From positions 1 through 45,347 of the forward strand of contig NZ_NRCJ01000019.1 in NCBI RefSeq assembly GCF_003129965.1: DNA of 45,347 nucleotides, in the 5' to 3' direction. Origin of the DNA: Aggregatibacter kilianii. GTDB taxonomy: Bacteria; Pseudomonadota; Gammaproteobacteria; Enterobacterales; Pasteurellaceae. The position numbers and the translations under genes were made by a program. The stretch's first letter is position 1. Each line of letters begins with the position of its first letter. Below are positions 37,338 to 45,347 of this stretch, piece after piece. Under the pieces are notes generated by a model that saw only the letters and a list, made by a program, of their open reading frames with translations, made no database searches and was not told the DNA's origin.

Positions 37338-38078
37338 ATGTCGGATTTATCTCCGCTTTCTTTTGAGCAATATGTTCGGCAGTTATTGACGGAACATAAA
37401 GGAGAGCGGGTCTATCATTTTACCTACGGGAACAAAAGCTACTGGCTGAAACAGCCTGAACAGCTGAAAGGTGTGTGGCATTTGCTCAAACCGCATCCGC
37501 AACAAGCCTTTCAAAACGAAATCCAAAGTTTGCAATATCTTGCCCGACAACTGGCACCGGTACCGAAATTAGTCGCATTCGGAGAAGATTATCTGGTGCT
37601 GGAGGATGGCGGCAAAAGCGTGGTGAATTGGATAAATGACAACATTTCCGAACAAACCAAACAACAAATTTTACTGGATTGCGCTAACGCCTTGGCAATG
37701 TTGCACCAAAAGGGCTTGGTGCACGGGCGCCCGGCAATTCGGGATATTTTATGGCGTGACGGTAAAGTGCTATTTATTGATTTTGAAGTGGATGTCACGA
37801 GGCGGGATTTGCCTCATCAAAAGGCGCGGGATTTGATTTTATTTATTTATAATCTCTGTCGCGAAGAAAATATAACCGACGAAACCGTGCGTATGGTCAT
37901 GCGTCGTTATCAAAAATATTGCGAACCGCAGGAATGGCACGACATGATGTCTTCCGTGTGTCATTATCGTTTTTTGTATTATTTATTGTTGCCGTTTAAA
38001 TGTGTTGCCAAAAAAGATTTAATCGGCGTGTATCGTCTGTTTAAAAATGTGGAGAAGGTAAAAAGGGGCAAAACATGA
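37338..38078 (+). CDS. Kinase-like protein (Kdo kinase/RIO-type fold)
   Basis: 246 residues from the ATG at 37338, with GGGG eight bases upstream; a near-by ATG at 37323 is possible. Kinase-fold landmarks: a likely Lys in KSYWLKQP, Glu in NEIQSLQYLA, hinge YLVLEDGG, catalytic-loop-like VHGRPAIRDILWRDGKV, and metal-binding FIDFE. The HGxxxxRDI form recalls Kdo/heptose kinases and RIO/Bud32 proteins rather than thiamine kinase. Substrate unknown; LPS sugar is one option. The stop overlaps the next gene's ATG by four bases. Confidence 0.75.
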   Translation: MSDLSPLSFEQYVRQLLTEHKGERVYHFTYGNKSYWLKQPEQLKGVWHLLKPHPQQAFQNEIQSLQYLARQLAPVPKLVAFGEDYLVLEDGGKSVVNWINDNISEQTKQQILLDCANALAMLHQKGLVHGRPAIRDILWRDGKVLFIDFEVDVTRRDLPHQKARDLILFIYNLCREENITDETVRMVMRRYQKYCEPQEWHDMMSSVCHYRFLYYLLLPFKCVAKKDLIGVYRLFKNVEKVKRGKT

Positions 38079-38203
38079 AAAAATTTATCCTTGCCGTATT
38101 TATCCTATTTAGCCTGACGGCCTGCTCGGTGGGCGTCGGCGCGAGTGGCGGCTCAAATGGCGTCGGCGTCGGTTTTGGTGTCGGCAGCGGTATTAGATTC
38201 TAA
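38075..38203 (+). CDS. 42-residue glycine-rich lipoprotein
   Basis: Begins with an ATGA overlap on the kinase-like gene, with AAAAGGGG upstream. Signal peptide MKKFILAVFILFSLTAC with lipobox LTAC (Cys17), followed by only 25 residues dominated by Gly, Val and Ser (VGVGASGG, GVGVGFGVGSG). A terminator starts at its stop codon. The good ribosome-binding site, lipobox and coupling argue it is a real gene. Function unknown; family not recognised. Confidence 0.72.
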   Translation: MKKFILAVFILFSLTACSVGVGASGGSNGVGVGFGVGSGIRF

Positions 38204-38240
38204 AAAATGCCCGATAAGTTGAATTATCGGGCATTTTTTC
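38203..38240. terminator. Intrinsic terminator between the mini-lipoprotein gene and tesB
   Basis: Fifteen-pair stem (38203-38217 with 38224-38238), loop of six, A run on the left and T run on the right, so usable in both directions. Confidence 0.9.
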
Positions 38241-38245
38241 GTTTT

Positions 38246-39112
38246 TTACTGTTCTTCAGAAAGATAACGAATTAACCCTTCTTGTTGGGTGGTGGCAATG
38301 AGTCTGCCGTCGGCAGCAAAGAATTGACCGCGTGCCAAGCCACGGGCAGCGTAAGCGTTGTTGCTTTCAATGGCGTATAACAGCCAATCGTTCATGTCAA
38401 AAGGACGATGGAACCAAATGGAATGGTCAATGGTGGCGACTTTCATGCCTTTTTGTAAAAAGCCTTTTTCGTGCGGATGAAGTGCGGTCAAAATGCAATG
38501 AAAATCCGAGAAATAGGCAAGCAGGCATTGCTGAATGCGGTAATCCGTCGGCGCTTCGCCGTTGGTGCGCACCCAAGAAAATTGTTGCGGCGGCAGTTTG
38601 CGTCCGTGGAACGGGTTATTCAAGTATTTGGTGCGAATGTCAAAAGGGCGTTCGGCGGTGAACTTATCACGTACCGCTTCCGGAATCATTTGTGCCATTT
38701 GTTGAATCACCGAGCTTTCCGACATCAGCGCATCAGGTGCTTCCACTTTTGGCATCTCGCTTTGATGCTCAAAGCCATGTTCAAGGGTTTGGAAAGAGGC
38801 GGTAATGTGGCAAATCGGGGATTTATGTTGAATGGCTTTTACGCGCATGGCAGTGAAATTTCTGCCTTCGCGCAAAATTTCCACATCATAAATAATCGGA
38901 TATTGGCTGTCGCCGGGCGATAAAAAATAGGCGTGACAAGAATGTAAAAAACGATCCGTCGGTGCCACCTGAATGGCGGCGGAAAGGGCTTGTGCCACAA
39001 CCTGACCGCCGAAAACCTGACGGAAGCCCAGATCCTGACTTTCCCCACGAAAAAGTAAATCGTCAATTTTTTCCAGTTTTAACAGTTCGATAAGTTGGTT
39101 AAGTGCGGTCAT
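38246..39112 (-). CDS. tesB: Acyl-CoA thioesterase II
   Basis: 288 residues with two hot-dog domains. Landmarks: DLLFRGESQDLGFRQVFGGQVVAQAL near the N terminus, PGDSQYPIIYDVEILREGRNF, DFHCILTALHPH and the C-terminal ARGLARGQFFAADGRLIATTQQEGLIR. It hydrolyses medium and long acyl-CoA in the cytoplasm. Length matches E. coli TesB (286). The gene's first codons overlap an uptake signal (39101-39109). Confidence 0.96.
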   Translation of the reverse strand: MTALNQLIELLKLEKIDDLLFRGESQDLGFRQVFGGQVVAQALSAAIQVAPTDRFLHSCHAYFLSPGDSQYPIIYDVEILREGRNFTAMRVKAIQHKSPICHITASFQTLEHGFEHQSEMPKVEAPDALMSESSVIQQMAQMIPEAVRDKFTAERPFDIRTKYLNNPFHGRKLPPQQFSWVRTNGEAPTDYRIQQCLLAYFSDFHCILTALHPHEKGFLQKGMKVATIDHSIWFHRPFDMNDWLLYAIESNNAYAARGLARGQFFAADGRLIATTQQEGLIRYLSEEQ

Positions 39113-39170
39113 TATTTTCCTCGTTTTTGTGTAAAGTTCGGGCTGTTCCGAATTTATCCTGAGATAAAAT

Positions 39171-39199
39171 TTGCAATTCGGCAGGGCTTAATGCATAAT
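39171..39199 (+). promoter_or_regulatory. ffs: Candidate promoter of ffs
   Basis: TTGCAA (39171-39176), 17-base spacer, TGCATAAT extended -10 (39192-39199). A start near 39206 would give a short leader before the SRP RNA. Confidence 0.6.
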
Positions 39200-39206
39200 G
39201 CGAAGC

Positions 39207-39234
39207 CTTAATCGCCGGTTAAACCGGCGGTTAA
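39207..39234 (+). other. Hairpin in the ffs leader
   Basis: TTAATCGCCGGT and its near-complement pair around a TAA loop (12 pairs, one G-T). It lies between the predicted transcription start and the mature 5' end at 39241, so it may guide RNA processing. Confidence 0.5.
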
Positions 39235-39240
39235 TTCAAT

Positions 39241-39350
39241 GGAAACCTTTTCGGTCCCTCGCAATGAAGTCTGGTTTACCAGGTCAGGTTCGGAAGAAAG
39301 CAGCCAGAGTCAGAATTTTCGTGTGCCGAGACTAAGCCGGAAAGGTTTCC
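39241..39350 (+). ncRNA. ffs: Signal recognition particle RNA (4.5S)
   Basis: About 110 bases. The ends GGAAACCTTTTCGG and CCGGAAAGGTTTCC pair. The centre carries the conserved TTTACCAGGTCAGG, GGAAGAAAGCAGCC and GTGTGCCG segments, including the GGAA tetraloop and the asymmetric loop that binds Ffh. It is needed for co-translational membrane targeting. It lies between tesB and cydC, on the opposite strand from both. Confidence 0.95.
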
Positions 39351-39370
39351 ACCTTTCCAGCCTCTTTATT

Positions 39371-41104
39371 TTAAATCCGTTGCGTCAATTGCTTGAAAAA
39401 GCCTTTTTCTTTGTTGATTAATTCCTTATACGAGCCTTGTTCAATCAATCGGCTATTATCAATCACCACAAGCTGATCAAACTGCTCAATAGCGGTTAAG
39501 CGGTGCGTGACCATAATCAAGGTTTTACCTTTGCAGTGCGCTAAAATCGCTTGCAGAATATGGCGTTCGGTTTCTCGATCCAAACCTTCCGTCGGCTCAT
39601 CTAACAGTAAAATCGGCGCATCATTTAACAGCACCCGCGCCAAGCCTAAACGGCGTTGTTCACCACCCGACAACGGACGGCCGCCGTCTCCTAGCCATAA
39701 ATCTAAGCCTTGTTCTTGATTCACGAGTTTTTCCAAACCGACTTGTTGTAGGACGGCAATCATCTTTTCATCGCTCAATGGCGTGTGGTTGGCAAGTTGC
39801 AGATTGTTACGCAAGGTATCGCTGAACACATGCACCCGCTGGGTTAAAAAGCAAAATTGTCGGCGTAAAGCCGTTTCGCCATACGCCTGAATTGGGTTGC
39901 CCGCCAATAAAATTTCACCTTGATTGGCGTCATAATTGCGCACCAATAATTGAAGCAACGTAGATTTGCCGCTACCGGTTTTGCCTAAAATCGCGACTTT
40001 TTCTCCGGCTTGAATATTGAGACTTAAATCCACTAACGCAGGATTGTCTCGTTGCGGATAAGTGAAATGGACATTTTGGATTTGCAGCAGCGGCTGTTGC
40101 GCGTTGTTTTCCACGGATTGCGTGCCGGAAAAATCAACCAATGGCTGTTGCTCGATAATATCCGTCACCCGTTCGGCGGACGCCACCACTTGCCCGATGT
40201 GCAAAAATGCCGCGCCGATAGGCATCAGAATTTCAAAGGAGGCGAGGGCGGCAAAGGTAAATAAGCCGATAAATGCCGCGCGGTATTCGTCGTTGCCTAA
40301 ATCCACCTGGGCGGCAAACCACATGACGATACATAAAATCAAGCCGTTGGCGAACAATAAAAGTGCGGTGGAAAATCCTGATAAATTCGCTTCCCGTTGT
40401 TGATAGGCTTGCCATTGTTCTTCTGTTCGGCTCAATTTTTCTTTGGCGTTTTCTTCGCCGTTAAACAGCAATAACTCGGCTTGTGCTTGAATAAATTCGA
40501 GAAACTGTGTGCGATAAAGGGCGCGGGATTGGGTAAGTTTTGCACCGAATTTATTACCCAAATGATAGAAAATCGTCGGGATCACCAGCAATAATGCCAA
40601 TAATGTTAAGCCGAGAAACAAGGCGAGTGGGGCGTTGATAAAACTTAGCCCGATCGTGATCAAGGCAATCACCAAAATGGCACTGACAAAAGGCGCGATG
40701 AGGCGAAGATAGAGGCTGTCCAGCGTATCCACATCGGCGACCAAACGATTTAATAAATCGCTATTGCGATAACGGTTAAGTACCGCTGGGCTTAACGGAA
40801 TGATTTTGCTGAATACCTGTACGCGTAATTTTGCCAGTACGCGGAAAGTGGCGTCGTGGGTGACGACTTTTTCAAAATAACGCGCCACTGTGCGCCCGAT
40901 TGCTAAGCCGCGCACACTGGCGGAGGGGTAGAAAAAGTTAAATAACGACCCGAAGCCGGCGATTGCGGTGGCAGCGAGGAACCAGCCGGAGAGCGTTAGT
41001 AAACCGATACTGGAAGCCAGTCCCAAAATCATCAACAAGCCGCCTAAAATTAACGGTAGCTTGGCGAATGTAAATAAACGAAGAAAAGGTAATAAAGCAC
41101 GCAT
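39371..41104 (-). CDS. cydC: Cysteine/glutathione exporter subunit CydC
   Basis: 577 residues from the ATG at 41104, which overlaps the cydD stop (TAATG); the open frame further upstream is inside cydD. Six membrane helices (about 1-300), then an ABC ATPase: Walker A GKTGSGKSTLL, signature LSGGEQRRLGLARV, Walker B ILLLDEPTEGLD, H-loop MVTHR. With CydD it forms a heterodimer that exports reduced thiols to the periplasm, needed to assemble cytochrome bd. Confidence 0.96.
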   Translation of the reverse strand: MRALLPFLRLFTFAKLPLILGGLLMILGLASSIGLLTLSGWFLAATAIAGFGSLFNFFYPSASVRGLAIGRTVARYFEKVVTHDATFRVLAKLRVQVFSKIIPLSPAVLNRYRNSDLLNRLVADVDTLDSLYLRLIAPFVSAILVIALITIGLSFINAPLALFLGLTLLALLLVIPTIFYHLGNKFGAKLTQSRALYRTQFLEFIQAQAELLLFNGEENAKEKLSRTEEQWQAYQQREANLSGFSTALLLFANGLILCIVMWFAAQVDLGNDEYRAAFIGLFTFAALASFEILMPIGAAFLHIGQVVASAERVTDIIEQQPLVDFSGTQSVENNAQQPLLQIQNVHFTYPQRDNPALVDLSLNIQAGEKVAILGKTGSGKSTLLQLLVRNYDANQGEILLAGNPIQAYGETALRRQFCFLTQRVHVFSDTLRNNLQLANHTPLSDEKMIAVLQQVGLEKLVNQEQGLDLWLGDGGRPLSGGEQRRLGLARVLLNDAPILLLDEPTEGLDRETERHILQAILAHCKGKTLIMVTHRLTAIEQFDQLVVIDNSRLIEQGSYKELINKEKGFFKQLTQRI

Positions 41105-42867
41105 TAGTGAATATCCTGTTGTCGTTGTGCCAATAATTCGGCGAAGAAACCTTGGTGTTGCAGTTGGTCGAAATGCCCCTGCTGAATAATTTGTCCGTGG
41201 CGCATCACCAGAATGTTGTCGCATTGTTTCAGATCTTCAATGCGGTGGGTGATCATCACCGTGGTTTGTTGACGGCTGATGTGTTGTAGCGCCTGTAATA
41301 CCTGATTTTCCGATTGGGCGTCAAGGCTGGCGGTGGGTTCGTCCAATAACAGCAAATCGCCTTTGCGCAATAGCGCACGCACCACAGCTAAACGTTGTGC
41401 CTGCCCGACAGAAACGCCGATGCCGCCTTCTTTGATTTCAGCATCCAGCCCGAGGCGATCGGTAAATTCTTTTGCTTGCGCCAAATTCAATGCCTGATCG
41501 ATTTCCTGTTCTGAAGCTTGAATGTCGCCCAATAATAAATTTTCTTTCATCGTGCCTTGCAGCAACAGCGGGTTTTGCCCCACCCAAGCGATGTGTTTGC
41601 GCCATTGGGTTAAATCCAAATGGCATAACTCTTGCCCGTTAATTTTCAGGCTACCTTCATAAGGCAGAAAACCTAAAATGGCATTGATCAGGGAGGTTTT
41701 GCCTGCGCCACTTTGTCCGACAATGGCGATGTGGCTGTATGCCGGAATATGGAAATTTAGGGCTTCGGTCAGCGGTTTGCCTTGCGGTGACAACACCACC
41801 AGATTTTCACCTGAAATTTCCACCGCACTTTCGCTTTCAAAGGCCGCTTTATTGTCGCCTTGCGCGATTAAATAATCTTCCTCGAGGAAGTTCACAATGG
41901 CATCTGCCGCCCCGATACCGGCGGCGCGGTCGTGGTAATAGGTGCCGAGATCACGCAGCGGTTGATAAAATTCCGGTGCAAGAATTAAGCAGAAGAAGCC
42001 GATAAACAGCGTAATCGGCGTACCGTAAGTGCCGAATTCAATTTGTCCTAAATAACTAAATCCGAAATACACCGCCATTAAGGCAATGGAAATAGATGTG
42101 AAAAATTCCAACACAGCAGAGGAGAGGAACGCCATTTTCAGTACGTCCATGGTGGTTTCGCGGAAATCTTCCGTGCTTTCTTCAATGTGACGGGTTTGCT
42201 CCGTCGTGCGGTCGAATAAACGCAAGGTTTCCAACCCGCGCAGACGATCCAAAAATTGACCACTTAAGCGCGCTAATGTGTCCATGTTTTTTTGGCTACT
42301 GTCCGCCGCCGCTTTGCCCACTAAAATCATGAAAATCGGAATCAGCGGCGCCGTGCCCATTAAAATTAAGCCTGCTGCCCAGTTCAGCGGAAACACGACA
42401 ATCAGAATAATCATTGGCACAATGGCGGAAAGTGCCTGTTGCGGCAAGTAGCGGGCGTAGAAATTATGCAGATTTTCCACCTGTTCCAACATGATGGTCG
42501 CCCAGCTGCCGGCCGGTTTGTTATTAATAGTGGCAGGTCCGACCTGATGGATTTTATCCAGAATCTGTTGGCGAATAATATTCCGTAATAATTGACCGCA
42601 CTTAAAGCCGATTTTTTCCCGTAACCACAAAATCAATGCGCGCAATGTAAAGCCAATGACCAAGCCGACAAAATAAAGCGTTAAGTCGGTCACCGATTCT
42701 TCAAGAATAATGAGTTTATACAGCAATGACGCCAACAAATAGGTTTGCGCTACTAAAATCACGGAAGAAACGGAGGCAAGCAAAATATTGAGGTTTAAAT
42801 ATTTTTTGATCGGCTTTTGCTGCGTGCGAAGCCATTGTTGCAAATATTTTTGACGGGATTTGTCCAT
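41104..42867 (-). CDS. cydD: Cysteine/glutathione exporter subunit CydD
   Basis: 587 residues, E. coli 588. Six helices (about 25-320), then an ATPase domain with Walker A GQSGAGKTSLI, signature VSVGQAQRLAVVRALL (Ser-Val-Gly-Gln in place of LSGGQ), Walker B LLLLDEPTASLD and H-loop MITHR. The altered signature fits a heterodimer with one weaker ATP site. The order trxB-cydD-cydC is as in E. coli. Confidence 0.96.
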   Translation of the reverse strand: MDKSRQKYLQQWLRTQQKPIKKYLNLNILLASVSSVILVAQTYLLASLLYKLIILEESVTDLTLYFVGLVIGFTLRALILWLREKIGFKCGQLLRNIIRQQILDKIHQVGPATINNKPAGSWATIMLEQVENLHNFYARYLPQQALSAIVPMIILIVVFPLNWAAGLILMGTAPLIPIFMILVGKAAADSSQKNMDTLARLSGQFLDRLRGLETLRLFDRTTEQTRHIEESTEDFRETTMDVLKMAFLSSAVLEFFTSISIALMAVYFGFSYLGQIEFGTYGTPITLFIGFFCLILAPEFYQPLRDLGTYYHDRAAGIGAADAIVNFLEEDYLIAQGDNKAAFESESAVEISGENLVVLSPQGKPLTEALNFHIPAYSHIAIVGQSGAGKTSLINAILGFLPYEGSLKINGQELCHLDLTQWRKHIAWVGQNPLLLQGTMKENLLLGDIQASEQEIDQALNLAQAKEFTDRLGLDAEIKEGGIGVSVGQAQRLAVVRALLRKGDLLLLDEPTASLDAQSENQVLQALQHISRQQTTVMITHRIEDLKQCDNILVMRHGQIIQQGHFDQLQHQGFFAELLAQRQQDIH

Positions 42868-42899
42868 AGGATACGGTTTTACAAGAGAGAGAAAAACGT

Positions 42900-42922
42900 A
42901 AGGTGGGCTTAACGCCCACCAT
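42900..42922 (-). terminator. Short hairpin between trxB and cydD
   Basis: GGTGGGC (42902-42908) and GCCCACC (42914-42920) around a five-base loop, followed on the minus strand by TTACGTTTTT. It could be a partial terminator after trxB or a short palindromic repeat. Confidence 0.5.
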
Positions 42923-42967
42923 TTATAACATCATGATTTCATTGACGGAATTACCGCCATTGTCACA

Positions 42968-43930
<963 letters not shown>

Positions 43931-43976
43931 TTATATCATCTGAAAAATTGTGGGCGCTATTATAGAAGATTTCCCG

Positions 43977-44834
43977 TTAGTACAACAACGAATAGAGCAA
44001 TCGGCGGTATTTATTAGTGACCGGATCGTTGTTGCCGATGGCGGCTAAAATGGATAAAAATTCCTGCTTGATTTTGCCCTCTTCCGCGCCTAAATCTTGA
44101 CGTAAAATCGTAAATAACAAATCCAATGCCTCTTCGTTACGATTGGCTTGGTGCAATTGCAACGCCAGCTTTAACGCCAGATCGTTGCTTGGCTGTTTCG
44201 CAAATTCTTCCTGTAATTGTTGAATTTCCGGCGTGTCGGCGGCTTTAATTAACAGTTCGATTTGTGCCTGCAACCCCTGCCAGCGACTGTCGCGATCCTG
44301 CAACGGGATCTTGTTCAAAATCTGTTGTGCCGGCTCGGTTTTCTTCATGGCGATGTAGGTTTCCGCGTAGAGCAGGGCGATTTCGCTGTTTTTCTGATCA
44401 GACAATTCCCAGGCCTCTTTTAACAACGGCAATGCCTGCTCGTAATTTTCCACCGCAAGCAAATCCAACGCCTGATTAAACTTAATGTCCTCCTCTTTCG
44501 GCAAAATGGCACTCAAACGTTGTTGCAATGTGGCGTTGTCCAATGCCCCCTGAAAGGCATCCAACGCCTGCCCGTCTCTGAATAAATAGGTGGTCGGCAA
44601 CGCCTGAATACGGAATTGCGCGGCGACCATTTGTTCTTTTTCACAATTCACCTTGGCTAACACAAATTGCCCTTGGTATTGATTGGCATTCGTTTCCAAG
44701 GTTTTTACAAACGCCATGGAATCGGCATGACTTGGCGCGTAAAAGGTGATAACTAAAGGATGTTGTTGTGAAAGTTGTAATATTTCGTTGAGATTTTGCT
44801 CGTTGAGGTCACGAATCGCGGGAAAATCGGTCAT
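43977..44834 (-). CDS. cnoX: Chaperedoxin CnoX (YbbN), thioredoxin-TPR protein
   Basis: 285 residues. Thioredoxin fold about 1-110, then TPR-like helices about 115-285. The usual CxxC is replaced by SHAD (35-38), as the E. coli protein also has a degenerate site (SQHC). Cys64 in KVNCEKEQMVAAQF matches the E. coli Cys63 that forms mixed disulfides with clients. CnoX protects proteins from hypochlorous acid and hands them to GroEL or DnaK. The gene is upstream of trxB on the same strand. Confidence 0.93.
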   Translation of the reverse strand: MTDFPAIRDLNEQNLNEILQLSQQHPLVITFYAPSHADSMAFVKTLETNANQYQGQFVLAKVNCEKEQMVAAQFRIQALPTTYLFRDGQALDAFQGALDNATLQQRLSAILPKEEDIKFNQALDLLAVENYEQALPLLKEAWELSDQKNSEIALLYAETYIAMKKTEPAQQILNKIPLQDRDSRWQGLQAQIELLIKAADTPEIQQLQEEFAKQPSNDLALKLALQLHQANRNEEALDLLFTILRQDLGAEEGKIKQEFLSILAAIGNNDPVTNKYRRLLYSLLY

Positions 44835-45098
44835 GGTTGTCTCTTAATTTTGAATGAAATGAATGGCGCGCATTATAGCAAAGTGCGGTGGTTTTTTTTA
44901 GTGTTTTGGGCGCGAATATCTATTCTTAGGTAACTGTGCTTGCAAAAAAACAGGCATTAATTTTGAGTCATAACATCGCTGGTTAAATGATATATCGGGC
45001 TTATTTTTCATTATGTCTTACTCACATATTGATGATAGTCGGTAGTTTTTGCATACACACAACCAAAGCGGCTTTTTTCGCTTTTCCGTGGATAGAAA

Positions 45099-45188
45099 AT
45101 GAAATTACTCAGTGACACAATTCGTTTGGATGAGAATCTGCCGCTTAATTTGAGTAGGGTTGAGGAGGTGAGGTTTAAATTCGATTGA
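45099..45188 (+). CDS. Possible 29-residue open frame
   Basis: ATG with a GGA-type site seven bases upstream, 29 codons (MKLLSDTIRLDENLPLNL, then SRVEEVRFKFD), ending 19 bases before a strong terminator. It has no signal peptide or known motif. It may be a small protein, a remnant or chance; only the terminator placement supports it. Confidence 0.2.
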   Translation: MKLLSDTIRLDENLPLNLSRVEEVRFKFD

Positions 45189-45206
45189 ATAATGTTTGCT
45201 CATAAA

Positions 45207-45260
45207 AAATCTGCACCTTAACGAAGCAGTTGATTATTCCGGCTTTTAAGGTGCAGATTT
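45207..45260. terminator. Long-stem intrinsic terminator
   Basis: Fifteen-pair stem AAATCTGCACCTTAA (45207-45221) with 45246-45260, a 24-base loop, and A/T runs on both sides. Confidence 0.7.
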
Positions 45261-45279
45261 CTTCTAATGTTTTATCCAA

Positions 45280-45347
45280 CGTGCCGTAAAACTCCGTCCT
45301 TCAGGGCGGAGATATAAGGCACAAACGGCGTAAGCCGTTTCAAACCT
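45280..45347 (-). mobile_element. Possible edge of an IS200/IS605-type element
   Basis: The hairpin CTCCGTCCTTCAGGGCGGAG (about 45293-45312) followed by a second small palindrome ACGGCGTAAGCCGT (45325-45338) looks like the hairpin found at the tnpB side of IS200/IS605 elements. The transposase gene, if any, would be to the right of the window. Confidence 0.3.

Larger units (their letters stand above)
44835..45347. other. Gap after cnoX to the window end
   Basis: One uptake signal (44881-44889), a possible 29-residue frame (45099-45188), a strong terminator (45207-45260) and an end hairpin (45285-45313). Otherwise AT-rich without recognisable genes. Confidence 0.5.

Noticed and set aside
39239-39421. 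60-codon plus-strand frame
   Set aside because: It covers the SRP RNA gene, which explains the sequence.
41104-41224. Longer CydC beginning inside cydD
   Set aside because: The added residues are out-of-frame cydD sequence; the ATG at 41104 matches CydC and couples to the cydD stop.

Overview
The window is chromosomal DNA from a gamma-proteobacterium of the family Pasteurellaceae. The clearest sign is the 9-base DNA uptake signal core AAGTGCGGT, or its complement ACCGCACTT. I count about 46 copies by eye, roughly one per kilobase. This is the Haemophilus/Aggregatibacter/Pasteurella multocida type of signal, not the Actinobacillus pleuropneumoniae type. Protein sequences and gene order resemble Haemophilus influenzae and Escherichia coli, and an Aggregatibacter-like species is my best guess. 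No phage genes, CRISPR array, plasmid functions or complete insertion sequence are visible.

Layout. 1-160: 3' end of an rRNA operon (5S rRNA) and its terminator. 228-6231 (minus): a YhbP-type flavin-fold protein and the sapABCDF peptide/haem ABC importer. 6515-9015 (plus): ycjX and ycjF, then tyrR, which carries an in-frame stop at codon 40. 10068-16645 (minus): the conserved run tsaE-amiB-mutL-miaA-hfq-hflX. 16829-20604 (minus): an AT-rich block without uptake signals, holding a phosphoethanolamine transferase and a split membrane protein pair with a spermidine-synthase-like domain. It lies where E. coli has queG-nnr. 20843-22868: three identical tRNA-Gly genes, orn and rsgA. 23094-25775: ptsH-ptsI-crr. 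25905-30022: prlC, a DUF454 membrane protein and a lone peptide-binding lipoprotein. 30042-33028 (minus): an ABC importer of unknown substrate with a Tat-type binding protein and an extra membrane protein. 33200-36282: ribA, pgpB, nagK and a DUF1439 protein. 36300-36567: a 268-base palindromic non-coding element. 36635-38203: a lipoprotein, a kinase-like protein and a 42-residue lipoprotein. 38246-44834: tesB, SRP RNA (ffs), cydC, cydD, trxB and cnoX. 44835-45347: mostly non-coding, ending in a hairpin like those at IS200/IS605 ends.

Most genes are housekeeping: RNA modification and processing (miaA, hfq, orn, ffs, tRNA-Gly), mismatch repair (mutL), envelope growth (amiB, pgpB, nagK), sugar transport (PTS), thiol redox and cytochrome bd assembly (trxB, cydDC), and peptide uptake and breakdown (sap, prlC and its neighbour binding protein).

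The parts most worth a second look are the AT-rich envelope-modification cassette at 16829-20604, the palindromic element at 36300-36567, the broken tyrR, the uptake-signal hairpin inside the start of hflX, the Tat-type ABC importer with an unrecognised membrane partner, and the lipoprotein/kinase/mini-lipoprotein unit.
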